Source of the DNA: Rubrobacter sp.
GTDB taxonomy: Bacteria; Actinomycetota; Rubrobacteria; Rubrobacterales; Rubrobacteraceae
NCBI GenBank assembly: GCA_013695335.1
Contig: JACDAR010000203.1
Location: 1-24,795 of the forward strand
Length of the DNA stretch: 24,795 nucleotides
Reading direction: 5' to 3'
The notes beneath the pieces are model-generated. The model was not told where the DNA came from, made no database searches, and was given only the letters and a program-made list of their open reading frames with translations. Below are positions 8,121 through 14,929 of the stretch, in pieces (position 1 is the first letter of the stretch; the number at the start of each line of letters is the position of its first letter). A program made the translations under genes and the position numbers.

Positions 8121-8876
8121 TTACGACAACCCCGACTCGATGACCTCCACGCCGACTTCGCTGGCGATGACTACGGCCCGTGTGAGGCCAACGAAGAGGC
8201 CGCATTCGAGGGCACCTGGGATGCTCCGTATCTCGGTCTCCAGCCCAGCCGGGTCGGGGATGGAGTAGAATTTGCAGTCTACGGTGTAGTGTCCTCCGTC
8301 GGTGACGAACGGATGGGGTTCTTCGCCCGAGAGCAGACGCAACTCAGGTTCGCAACCAAGGGTTGCCAGGGCGTTCAGCGTAGCTTCGTACCCGAAACGA
8401 TCTACCTCGACGGGGAGCGGCCCTTCTCCGAGGGCGTCCACCATCTTCGAGCCGTCGGCTATGACCACCAGCCCCCCACCCGAGGCCGCGACGATCTTCT
8501 CGCGCAGGAGTGCGCCTCCCCGGCCCTTGATGAGGTCGAGGGAGGCGTTGATCTCATCCGCCCCGTCGATTGTGAGGTCAGGTCGGGCATCGTCGAGACC
8601 CACCAGTGGGATGCCTGCCTCCCTGGCCATCCTGGCTGTCGCCTCCGAGGTCGGTATCCCACGCACGTCACGCAACTCGCCCGAGCGGAGCAAATCACCG
8701 ATTCTGAGCACCGCGAGGGCGGACGTCGTGCCGCTGCCAAGCCCCAGGGCCATGCCGCTCCGCACGTAGCCATCCACGCCCTCACGGGCCGCGGTTCGCT
8801 TCAATCCTTCGGCGTCTCCCGGCAAATCATCCCCCGAAGTCGCAAAGGCCGGGGCTACCGCCACCCCGGCCTCCAT
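8121..8876 (-). CDS. rpiA: Ribose-5-phosphate isomerase A
   Basis: 251 residues from ATG 8876; a GTG at 8864 is a rival start because GGAGG lies five bases before it. The RpiA motifs are clear: LGLGSGTTSALAV (substrate/phosphate loop), PTSEATARMA, LTIDGADEI (catalytic aspartate) and KGRGGALLREKIVA (catalytic glutamate and lysine). The enzyme interconverts ribose 5-phosphate and ribulose 5-phosphate in the pentose phosphate pathway. The frame stays open upstream through the cold-shock gene region but that stretch is out of frame with the cold-shock protein and not RpiA-like. The gene follows the cold-shock gene by about 23 bases on the same strand, so a shared transcript is likely. Confidence 0.95.
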   Translation of the reverse strand: MEAGVAVAPAFATSGDDLPGDAEGLKRTAAREGVDGYVRSGMALGLGSGTTSALAVLRIGDLLRSGELRDVRGIPTSEATARMAREAGIPLVGLDDARPDLTIDGADEINASLDLIKGRGGALLREKIVAASGGGLVVIADGSKMVDALGEGPLPVEVDRFGYEATLNALATLGCEPELRLLSGEEPHPFVTDGGHYTVDCKFYSIPDPAGLETEIRSIPGALECGLFVGLTRAVVIASEVGVEVIESGLS

Positions 8877-8899
8877 GAAAAGTTTACGCCCAGTTCTCC

Positions 8900-9109
8900 C
8901 TAGCCAACGACCTCGACCTTCGAAGCCTGCTGCTTGCCGCCGCGCCCGTCCACGATCTCGAACTCGACCACGTTGCCTTCTTCCAGCGTCTTGAAGCCAT
9001 CCCCGACTATCTCGGAAAAGTGGACGAATACATCTTCGCTGCCGTCCACGTTCTCGATGAAACCGTAGCCCTTCTCGTCGGAGAACCACTTGACAGTACC
9101 GCGCGCCAC
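8900..9109 (-). CDS. Cold-shock-domain protein (CspA family)
   Basis: 69 residues from GTG 9109, preceded by GGAGGT on the coding strand with a 4-base spacing. It is a single cold-shock domain: GTVKWFSDEKGYGFI contains RNP1 (KGYGFI), followed by DVFVHFSEI with RNP2 (VFVHF). It binds single-stranded RNA/DNA and acts as an RNA chaperone. Aromatic residues used for nucleic-acid stacking (W, F, Y, F, F, H) are all kept. The C-terminal half (LEEGNVVEFEIVDGRGGKQQASKVEVV) is standard for actinobacterial members. It has its own likely promoter at 9201-9229 and a leader of roughly 85 bases. Confidence 0.96.
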   Translation of the reverse strand: MARGTVKWFSDEKGYGFIENVDGSEDVFVHFSEIVGDGFKTLEEGNVVEFEIVDGRGGKQQASKVEVVG

Positions 9110-9200
9110 AGTTACCTCCAGCGTTTCCGTATCCCGGATGGGCGGTGTTTGCGCCCACCCGCAACCTACTGCAACCCGCCATCCCTGGCGGCAAGGCGGG

Positions 9201-9229
9201 ACTGTATCACCTTGCCGCAGGCGAAGCAA
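9201..9229 (-). promoter_or_regulatory. Probable promoter of the cold-shock gene
   Basis: On the minus strand TTGCTT (9229-9224), a 17-base spacer and TACAGT (9206-9201). A transcript from here would begin near 9194 and carry a leader of about 85 bases before the cold-shock GTG. The -35/-10 pair overlaps a 9-bp perfect inverted repeat, GCGGCAAGG (9188-9196) with CCTTGCCGC (9210-9218), loop 13. The hairpin has no T-run on the minus strand, so it is not a standard terminator for htrA. Confidence 0.4.
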
Positions 9230-9254
9230 ACGCCCAGGCCACGCCTTCTGACTA

Positions 9255-10421
9255 CTACGAACCTTCGGGCTGGGAGCCGACCGTGATATCTACCTTGCGC
9301 GGTTCCTCGCCCGGCGTGACTACCGTGAGTTTCAGGTGGTCGCCGGGGGTCAGGGTGTTGACGACCGCGATCACATCGTCAGGCGTCGTCACGCTATGCC
9401 CGGCTACCCCAGTAATTACGTCCCCGACGGGAACCGGGAAACCCCCGATATCCTCCTCATCACCGCCAGCGATGCCAGCCTCGTCCGCCGGGCCGCCGGG
9501 GGTGACCTCGCTCACTATGGCCCCGCTCCGCGGCAGGCCGTATTTATCGCGGAGCTGATCCCGGGAGAGGGTGGTGTACGCTTCGAGTTCTTCGATGCCT
9601 ACCGAGAACATCTGCACCCCGATGTAACCGTGCTCGACCTCGCCCGTGGTTATGAGCTGGCGCACCACGTTCTTGACGGTGTTGACCGGCACCGCGAAGC
9701 CAACGCCCTGCGCCACGCCCGTTGCGCCAGCAGAAGCGACCTGGGAGTTGATGCCTATAACCGTGCCGCGCGAGTCGAGCAGAGGCCCGCCTGAGTTGCC
9801 CGAGCTTATGGCAGCGTCGGTCTGCACGGCATCGTCTATTGTGTAGTTGTTGGGGGCTTTGATCGGGCGCCCCACGCCGCTCACGATGCCGGTTGTCACG
9901 CTCAAACCAACGTTCAGCGGGTTGCCCATGGCGATCACCGGTTCCCCGACCTCCAGGGAATCCGAGTCCCCGAGCGTCAGCGGCGTAAGGGCGTCGCTGG
10001 GCGCGTCTACCTGAAGCACAGCCACGTCAGTCGAAGGGTCTTCGCCCACGATGCGGGCGTCCCTCCTTGCGCCGCTGGAGAACCTGACAGACACCTCGTT
10101 GGCCCCCTCGACCACGTGCTGGTTGGTGACTATGTGGCCACTATCGTCCAGGACGAACCCGGAACCACCGGCAGGACCCACGTCAGAGGCCACGTCAACG
10201 CTCACCACGCCTGGCCCCTGGCTCGCGTACACCTCGCCGACGTGCGAGTGGATGGGGGCGCTGGGTTGGCTCGAGGCGCTGGAATCGCCAGACTTCTGGG
10301 AGACGGGCGGCGAAGAGGACTCCCTGATAGTCACCCCGCCCGATGAGCCAGCGTCCAGCCACTCCATCCCAACCAGAACGAAAAGCGCGGCTATGAGACC
10401 CCCGATTATGGCCGAGACCAC
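9255..10421 (-). CDS. HtrA/DegP-like serine protease with one PDZ domain, membrane-anchored
   Basis: 388 residues as drawn from GTG 10421. An N-terminal hydrophobic anchor (about 4-19) is followed by a Ser-rich linker (30-58), a trypsin-like S1C protease domain with the full triad H102 (TNQHVV), D132 (STDVAVL) and S210 (SSGNSGGPL), and a PDZ domain (about 265-380, beginning YIGVQ). The protease domain should face outside the cytoplasm and degrade or sense misfolded envelope proteins. GTG 10421 has no ribosome site. In the same frame a CTG at 10442 has GGAAGGG (10456-10450) with 7 bases of spacing and would give the natural anchor MKTIFTAVVSAIIGG; I suspect this is the true start (395 residues). 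It follows the kinase gene by about 35-55 bases and may share its transcript. Confidence 0.93.
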   Translation of the reverse strand: MVSAIIGGLIAALFVLVGMEWLDAGSSGGVTIRESSSPPVSQKSGDSSASSQPSAPIHSHVGEVYASQGPGVVSVDVASDVGPAGGSGFVLDDSGHIVTNQHVVEGANEVSVRFSSGARRDARIVGEDPSTDVAVLQVDAPSDALTPLTLGDSDSLEVGEPVIAMGNPLNVGLSVTTGIVSGVGRPIKAPNNYTIDDAVQTDAAISSGNSGGPLLDSRGTVIGINSQVASAGATGVAQGVGFAVPVNTVKNVVRQLITTGEVEHGYIGVQMFSVGIEELEAYTTLSRDQLRDKYGLPRSGAIVSEVTPGGPADEAGIAGGDEEDIGGFPVPVGDVITGVAGHSVTTPDDVIAVVNTLTPGDHLKLTVVTPGEEPRKVDITVGSQPEGS

Positions 10422-10469
10422 AGCCGTGAATATGGTTTTCAGAGCATATCCCTTCCGTAGCCTGCGCCC

Positions 10470-10475
10470 ATTATA
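10470..10475 (-). promoter_or_regulatory. Consensus -10 element before htrA
   Basis: A perfect TATAAT on the minus strand, just after the stop codon of the upstream kinase gene. There is no convincing -35 at 16-18 bases. A transcript would begin near 10463, leaving a short leader that contains GGAAGGG and then the CTG at 10442. It would let htrA be expressed apart from the kinase. Confidence 0.4.
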
Positions 10476-10476
10476 T

Positions 10477-12063
10477 TCACGCGGGCCTGCTGCTGATCAG
10501 GTTCACAACCCACCCGTCTATGAGCCACTTGCCGTTTTCCTTCACGAGCCTCCAAGTTCCTTCGTTCCGGTCGGTACGGGTGGTAAGCTCGGCCCTCGTA
10601 GTGCCCGTGACCGTCGCCGTGTCGCCGGAAACCTCCGCAGTCGGTCCCTGCACGAACGTGATTTTCTCGACGGGCGCGAACGTCCCCGCCAGGATCGATT
10701 GCTCGGGAAACTGCGCCTGCTTCCAGTCCTCGGTCAATAAATCGTAGGACGTATCGTAATCGCCCTGCGCGGCGGACGTGTAGAACTCTTCGACCGTCCG
10801 CCCGGCCTCTTCCGTCGCTCCTCCCGACGTATCCGAACCCGAACCCGCCGACTGGCTCCCGGAGGACGCCGATGACGTGGCAGACTCGCTGGCAGATCCA
10901 CTGGCGGACCCGCTGGCGGACTCGCTGGCTGACCCGCTGGCGGTCTGCCCATCCGAAGCTACCTGACCTTTGCCGGATGGCCCACCGTTGGGCTGGCTGC
11001 CCGCCTGCGCATTACGTGCGTTGCCGCCGCCTGCCTGCTGATCTCCGCTTCCGGACAAAATGGGTGACGCGAGGAACAGCGCCCCGATCACGGCGATCAC
11101 AGCCAAGAACCCGAGCATCGCCAGCACCATACCGGGACGCTTTCTTCGGGGGTTCCCCCTGGCGATCCTGGTTGGGGTCGCCGGAGGGGGTGTGCGTTTC
11201 GGGATGGGTTCTTCGGCGGGGGCTTCGGTGTAGGCGCGGGTGGCGTGGGCCCCGCGACCGGCTTCCAGCAGGTTTACGCGGGTTTCGTCGGCGGTGGGAC
11301 GGTCATCCGGGTTCTTGCTCATGCACGCCAGGATCAGGGCCTCCATCGACCCGCTGACATCCGGGTTGATCCCACGCGGCGGGGCTGGCTCCCTGGAGAC
11401 GTGCTGGCTTGCCACCTCTATAGGGGTGCCTGTGAAGGGAACCTCGCCTGTTGCAGCCTGGTAGAGCGTGACGCCAAGGGAGTAAACGTCGCTCTTTGGC
11501 GTGACCTCCCCTCCCCTGAGTTGCTCAGGCGGGGAGTACAGCGCCGTCCCCAGGTAGGAGCCGGTACGGGTAGCCTGGGTGGTGTCGAGGGCGCGGGCGA
11601 TGCCGAAATCCGTCAGCCTGGCGCGGCCCCCTTCTTCGAGCAATACGTTGTGAGGCTTGATGTCGCGGTGGATCACACCGCGCTCGTGAGCGTGCGCGAG
11701 ACCAGCCGCAACCTCGGCCCCGATAGCAGAGAGCCGCCCACCAGGCAACGGCCCACGTTCGTCCATGAGCGCCTTCAGGTCTCCGCCAGGCACGTACTCC
11801 ATCACTATGTACGAAGCCTCTTCGCCCTCGAACTCCCCCTCCCCAGCATCGTAGACTTGCACGATGTTGGGATGCGAGAGCTTCGCAGCCGTGCGTCCCT
11901 CTCGCTGGAAGCGCGTCCCGAGGTCCGTGCCGCCGTACTCGGACTTCAGGATCTTCACTGCAACCAGACGACCGAGGATCTCGTCACGGCCGAGGAACAC
12001 GCGGGCCATGCCTCCCGCGCCGATCTCACGCTGCAACACAAACCTGTCTGATATACGGACCAC
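10477..12063 (-). CDS. Transmembrane Ser/Thr protein kinase (PknB-like kinase domain, non-PASTA sensor), copy 1
   Basis: 528 residues. Cytoplasmic kinase domain (about 8-270) has GAGGMARV glycine loop, ATP lysine K37 (VAVK), catalytic HRDIKPHN with D134, DFG at 152-154, the activation segment with TRTGSYLGTALYSPPE, and RP in DDRPTADE. A proline/basic juxtamembrane region leads to one membrane helix (about 312-333). The outside part has a Ser/Ala/Gly-rich low-complexity stalk containing SASGSASESA-type repeats, then a C-terminal domain (about 415-528, TVEEFYTSAAQGDYDTSYDLL…GTWRLVKENGKWLIDGW) that resembles NTF2-like/DUF4878 folds. There are no PASTA repeats, so it probably does not sense muropeptides as PknB does. 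The GTG start has no ribosome site but lies 7 bases after a TATAAT, as in leaderless mRNAs. Confidence 0.94.
   Translation of the reverse strand: MVRISDRFVLQREIGAGGMARVFLGRDEILGRLVAVKILKSEYGGTDLGTRFQREGRTAAKLSHPNIVQVYDAGEGEFEGEEASYIVMEYVPGGDLKALMDERGPLPGGRLSAIGAEVAAGLAHAHERGVIHRDIKPHNVLLEEGGRARLTDFGIARALDTTQATRTGSYLGTALYSPPEQLRGGEVTPKSDVYSLGVTLYQAATGEVPFTGTPIEVASQHVSREPAPPRGINPDVSGSMEALILACMSKNPDDRPTADETRVNLLEAGRGAHATRAYTEAPAEEPIPKRTPPPATPTRIARGNPRRKRPGMVLAMLGFLAVIAVIGALFLASPILSGSGDQQAGGGNARNAQAGSQPNGGPSGKGQVASDGQTASGSASESASGSASGSASESATSSASSGSQSAGSGSDTSGGATEEAGRTVEEFYTSAAQGDYDTSYDLLTEDWKQAQFPEQSILAGTFAPVEKITFVQGPTAEVSGDTATVTGTTRAELTTRTDRNEGTWRLVKENGKWLIDGWVVNLISSRPA
10880..10939 (-). repeat. 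12-bp tandem repeat (5 units) inside kinase copy 1
   Basis: Five consecutive 12-base units of the form GC(G/A/T)GA(C/T)(C/T)C(G/A)CTG at 10880-10939, followed by a decayed sixth. Each unit encodes four residues of the Ser/Ala/Gly/Glu stalk on the minus strand, so gain or loss of a unit keeps the frame and changes stalk length. Confidence 0.85.
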
Positions 12064-12070
12064 GCGCCCG

Positions 12071-12099
12071 ATTATATGGGTTTACTACGAAACTGAAAG
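12071..12099 (-). promoter_or_regulatory. Promoter of kinase copy 1, predicted leaderless transcript
   Basis: On the minus strand TATAAT (12076-12071) with CTTTCA 17 bases (or TTTCAG 16 bases) upstream. Only seven bases separate the -10 from the GTG at 12063, so the expected transcription start coincides with the start codon. The absence of a Shine-Dalgarno sequence fits. Confidence 0.55.
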
Positions 12100-12123
12100 G
12101 GAGAGACCGGGGGCGTCGCTCTC

Positions 12124-13728
12124 CTAGAAGGTTTTACTCTGCTCGCCCTCCAGGCGGTCGAGCTTCCACTTACCGTCCTGGTTGACGCAGACCCAGGTGC
12201 CTGAGAGAACCTCGGAGCCCCAGTTGTGATCCAGGCGCACCTTGAACGCGACGTTGGCTTCGTTGCCCGTAATGCTGGCCTGCGGCATCGAGAGGAACTC
12301 CATATAGATGAAAGTGTAGATATCTTCCTGCTCAGCCCACTTGTCCACGGAGCCGATCTCGCTCTGCAGACCCTCGGAGAGGAATACCCACGAGGTCTGC
12401 GGCGTGGCGAAGGATTCCTCGTAGTACATATCGAAGACCACCTGCTCGGCCTTCTCAGGCGGCAGCGCTGGCGCTGGCTCCTCTTCCGAACCACCCTGAG
12501 AACCGGCCCCGGCGGAATCTCCCTGGCCCTTGTTCTCGGGTTCCTGCTTCAGGTCGAGCTTCTGGGCCTCCTCTTTGGGGGAGCCGTCCGCCTGCTCCTG
12601 GCCCGAGTTTTTCGGTGGGGACGCCTCATCCTGGTTCGAGCCAAGGAGCGCCCACGCCCCGGCTCCGGCGAGGATAAGCACGACCACCGCTATCGTCAGA
12701 AAGGCGAGCAGCGTCCTCGGGCGGGTGCCGGACCTGAAGGTTCGGGTTGGGATGATGATCGTCTCATCCGGTGGCCCTGAGGCGGTAGCCTGGCGTCCGC
12801 TGGAACGTCGTGTCGCCCCTCCCCCCGCCACGTTCGTCGTCCCCCCGAGCTCATCGTCGGATGGGCCGGAGGACCAGCCGTTGGAGTTGCCGCCGTTTTG
12901 CGGAGCGGCGAGCCCCACGATGCCGGACGGAAGCAACAATTCTTTCAGGTCGCCGGCGCCGGGGCGTTCATCAGGGTCAATGGAGAGGCAGTCGAGGATG
13001 GACTCCTCGAAACCCCTGCCGATGGAAGCGCCCCTGGCGCGGGGCGGTATCAGGGGGTTTTCGGTTTGTTGGGTGGCGATGTCCAGCGGGCCGCCCACGA
13101 ATGGCGGTCCTCCCACAGCCGCGTGGTAAAGGGTGGCGCCAAGGGAGTAGATGTCGCTTTTCGGGGTGACCTTGCCGCCCCGGAGTTGCTCCGGAGACGA
13201 GTACGCAGCGGTTCCCAGATATGCCTCCGAGGTGGTCGTGGCGCCCTCGTCCAGGGCGCGGGCGACGCCAAAATCCGTGAGCTTGGGGGTGCCGTTCTCG
13301 TCGAGCAAAACGTTTCTTGGCTTGATGTCGCGGTGGATCACACCCCGCTCGTGAGCGTGCGCGAGACCAGCCGCCACGTCGGCCCCAAGCCGCGTGAGCA
13401 TGGCACCGGGAAGCGCTCCCCCCCGGTCCACTATCCCCTTCAAATCCCCGCCAGAGATGTACTCCATCACTATGTACGATACTCGGCGGCCCTCGAACTC
13501 CCCCTCCCCCGCATCGTAGACCTGCACGATGTTGGGATGCGAGAGCTTCGCAGCCGTGCGTCCCTCCCGACGGAAGCGAGTGCCGAGGTTCGTATCATCG
13601 TGCCCGGTGTTCAGGATCTTCACCGCGACCGGACGATCGAGAACCTCATCGCGGCCGAGGAATACTCTGGACATGCCTCCCGCGCCGACCTCGCGCAGAA
13701 GCACGAACCTTCCTCCGAGGGGCTTCAC
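12124..13728 (-). CDS. Transmembrane Ser/Thr protein kinase (PknB-like kinase domain), copy 2
   Basis: 534 residues from GTG 13728, supported by AGGAG with 6 bases of spacing. The kinase domain (about 7-265) is a close paralogue of the downstream kinase: GAGGMSRV, K37 in VAVK, HRDIKPRN with D134, DFG at 152-154, YLGTAAYSSPEQL activation segment, and long identical stretches such as REGRTAAKLSHPNIVQVYDA. After a Gly/Ser-rich linker there is one membrane helix (about 339-362), then an acidic, Pro/Glu/Lys-rich stalk and a C-terminal domain (about 420-534, KAEQVVFDMYYEESFATPQTSW…GKWKLDRL). The outside domain shares only the general 'GKWKLD/GKWLID' ending with its paralogue, so the two probably arose by duplication and then diverged in what they sense. 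It lies 28 bases after aroF. Confidence 0.94.
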   Translation of the reverse strand: MKPLGGRFVLLREVGAGGMSRVFLGRDEVLDRPVAVKILNTGHDDTNLGTRFRREGRTAAKLSHPNIVQVYDAGEGEFEGRRVSYIVMEYISGGDLKGIVDRGGALPGAMLTRLGADVAAGLAHAHERGVIHRDIKPRNVLLDENGTPKLTDFGVARALDEGATTTSEAYLGTAAYSSPEQLRGGKVTPKSDIYSLGATLYHAAVGGPPFVGGPLDIATQQTENPLIPPRARGASIGRGFEESILDCLSIDPDERPGAGDLKELLLPSGIVGLAAPQNGGNSNGWSSGPSDDELGGTTNVAGGGATRRSSGRQATASGPPDETIIIPTRTFRSGTRPRTLLAFLTIAVVVLILAGAGAWALLGSNQDEASPPKNSGQEQADGSPKEEAQKLDLKQEPENKGQGDSAGAGSQGGSEEEPAPALPPEKAEQVVFDMYYEESFATPQTSWVFLSEGLQSEIGSVDKWAEQEDIYTFIYMEFLSMPQASITGNEANVAFKVRLDHNWGSEVLSGTWVCVNQDGKWKLDRLEGEQSKTF

Positions 13729-13756
13729 TGGCGTCTCCTGGGCGCCGCTTGAGAGA

Positions 13757-14569
13757 CTAGATGACCTCCCGGCCCATGGCGCCAGCGAAGGGGCGGAGCA
13801 CGTCTTTGAGGCCGAGGAGGGCCGGTATCGGGAGCGCCTGCTCCCCGTCGCAGAGGGCTTCCTGCGGGTCGTGGTGGCTCTCGACCATCAGGCCGTCCGC
13901 CTCGGCGGCGACCGCGGCTTTGGAGAGCGGGATCACCAGGTCGCTGCGGCCCGCCGCGTGGGATGGATCTACTATGACCGGGAGATCCGTGAGCCGCTTC
14001 GCCACTATCACGGCTGAGAGGTCGAGCGTGAAGCGTGTGCTCGTCTCGAAGGTGCGGATGCCCCGCTCGCACAGGACCACGTTGTCCCCGCCAGCGCTGG
14101 TCACGTACTCGGCGGCGAGGATCCACTCCTCCACGGTTGCTGAGAGGCCGCGTTTCAGGACAACGCCGTGATCCGTACCAGCAATGGCGGCGCCGACGCG
14201 CCTCAGGAGCGGGTAGTTCTGCATGTTGCGAGCCCCGATCTGAAGTACGTGCGCGTGCTCCATGACAAGCTCGATGTCGTAAGGGTCCATCACCTCGGTG
14301 ACGATCTTAAGCCCCAGATCACCCGCGACCTCGGACATGATCTTGAGTCCCTCTTCCCCGAGACCCTGGAAAGAATAAGGGGAGGTGCGCGGCTTGAAAG
14401 CCCCGCCGCGAACGTATTCGAAGCCTGCCTGCTTCACAGCCTCCGCGCCTGCGGCGAACTGCTCGCGGCTCTCCACGGTGCAGGGACCGGCGACGACCCT
14501 GAAGGTGTTGGGCCGGATCATGCCGTTCCGGGTTTTTACGTCGGTCTTAACGTACTCGAAAACGTCCAT
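13757..14569 (-). CDS. aroF: 3-deoxy-7-phosphoheptulonate synthase (DAHP synthase, class I-beta)
   Basis: 270 residues. This is the single-domain I-beta (KDO8P-synthase-like) form of the first shikimate-pathway enzyme, which condenses phosphoenolpyruvate and erythrose 4-phosphate. Hallmarks are VAGPCTVES with the metal-binding cysteine, RGGAFKPRTSPYSFQG (substrate loop), QIGARNMQN, LKRG, VDPSHAAGR (metal histidine) and VESHHDP..ALCDGEQ. The N-terminus is a short extension (MDVFEYVKTDVKTRNGMIRPN) rather than a full ferredoxin-like regulatory domain, so feedback control must come from elsewhere. Its ATG at 14569 immediately follows the stop codon of the chorismate mutase gene. In other bacteria AroQ either fuses to or binds this enzyme type to give feedback control, and the back-to-back gene order suggests the same here. 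Confidence 0.96.
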   Translation of the reverse strand: MDVFEYVKTDVKTRNGMIRPNTFRVVAGPCTVESREQFAAGAEAVKQAGFEYVRGGAFKPRTSPYSFQGLGEEGLKIMSEVAGDLGLKIVTEVMDPYDIELVMEHAHVLQIGARNMQNYPLLRRVGAAIAGTDHGVVLKRGLSATVEEWILAAEYVTSAGGDNVVLCERGIRTFETSTRFTLDLSAVIVAKRLTDLPVIVDPSHAAGRSDLVIPLSKAAVAAEADGLMVESHHDPQEALCDGEQALPIPALLGLKDVLRPFAGAMGREVI

Positions 14570-14866
14570 CTACCTCTGAAACTCCCCGCGTTGTGCCTCG
14601 AGATCCCGGATACGGTGCATGACCAGCTCGAATATGTCGCGCATGGAGGAATCGTAGATCGGCCCCTCGTTCAGATCCGCGACCTTGCGCAGGATCGCCT
14701 CCTCGCGCTTCGGGTCGAAGAGCGGTACGCCAGCCTCCAGCTTGTGGATGCTCAGTTCCTGCACTATACGCGCCCGCTCGTTCAGGATGCGCACCAGCTC
14801 GCGGTCCACCCCGTCTACCCGCTCCCTGAGTTCTTCTATTCTCTCTTGCCTTCCAGAATCTGTCAT
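14570..14866 (-). CDS. aroQ: Chorismate mutase, AroQ class
   Basis: 98 residues from ATG 14866. It is all-helical with the AroQ pattern: RIEELRERVDGVDRELVRIL (first long helix with the conserved arginine and D..L..LL spacing), NERARIVQELSIHKLEAGVPLFDPKREEAIL (K in helix 2, D..RE), and the third helix ending FELVMHRIRDLEAQ. It rearranges chorismate to prephenate for Phe/Tyr synthesis. An upstream TTG (14905) is in frame but is itself the -35 region of a good promoter. No Shine-Dalgarno sequence precedes the ATG, which fits a leaderless transcript from that promoter. The stop codon abuts the aroF start, so translation is probably coupled. Confidence 0.92.
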   Translation of the reverse strand: MTDSGRQERIEELRERVDGVDRELVRILNERARIVQELSIHKLEAGVPLFDPKREEAILRKVADLNEGPIYDSSMRDIFELVMHRIRDLEAQRGEFQR

Positions 14867-14876
14867 AAGGTCTGCG

Positions 14877-14905
14877 ATTCTATCTACACGAGGCACATAA
14901 GGCAA
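14877..14905 (-). promoter_or_regulatory. Promoter of aroQ-aroF, predicted leaderless
   Basis: On the minus strand TTGCCT (14905-14900), exactly 17 bases, then TAGAAT (14882-14877, five of six consensus bases). The aroQ ATG begins 10 bases after the -10, leaving a leader of only about 0-4 bases. It lies in the 63-base gap after the histidine kinase stop. Confidence 0.6.
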
Positions 14906-14929
14906 CCGGAGTACCGGGAATATCCCGCC

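Noticed and set aside
9121..9180. GC-rich inverted repeats as an htrA terminator
   Set aside because: No T-run follows any of the stems on the minus strand.
8877..9194. Upstream extension of the rpiA frame through the cold-shock gene
   Set aside because: The extension is an Arg/Gly-rich out-of-frame reading of the cold-shock gene; RpiA similarity begins after the ATG at 8876.
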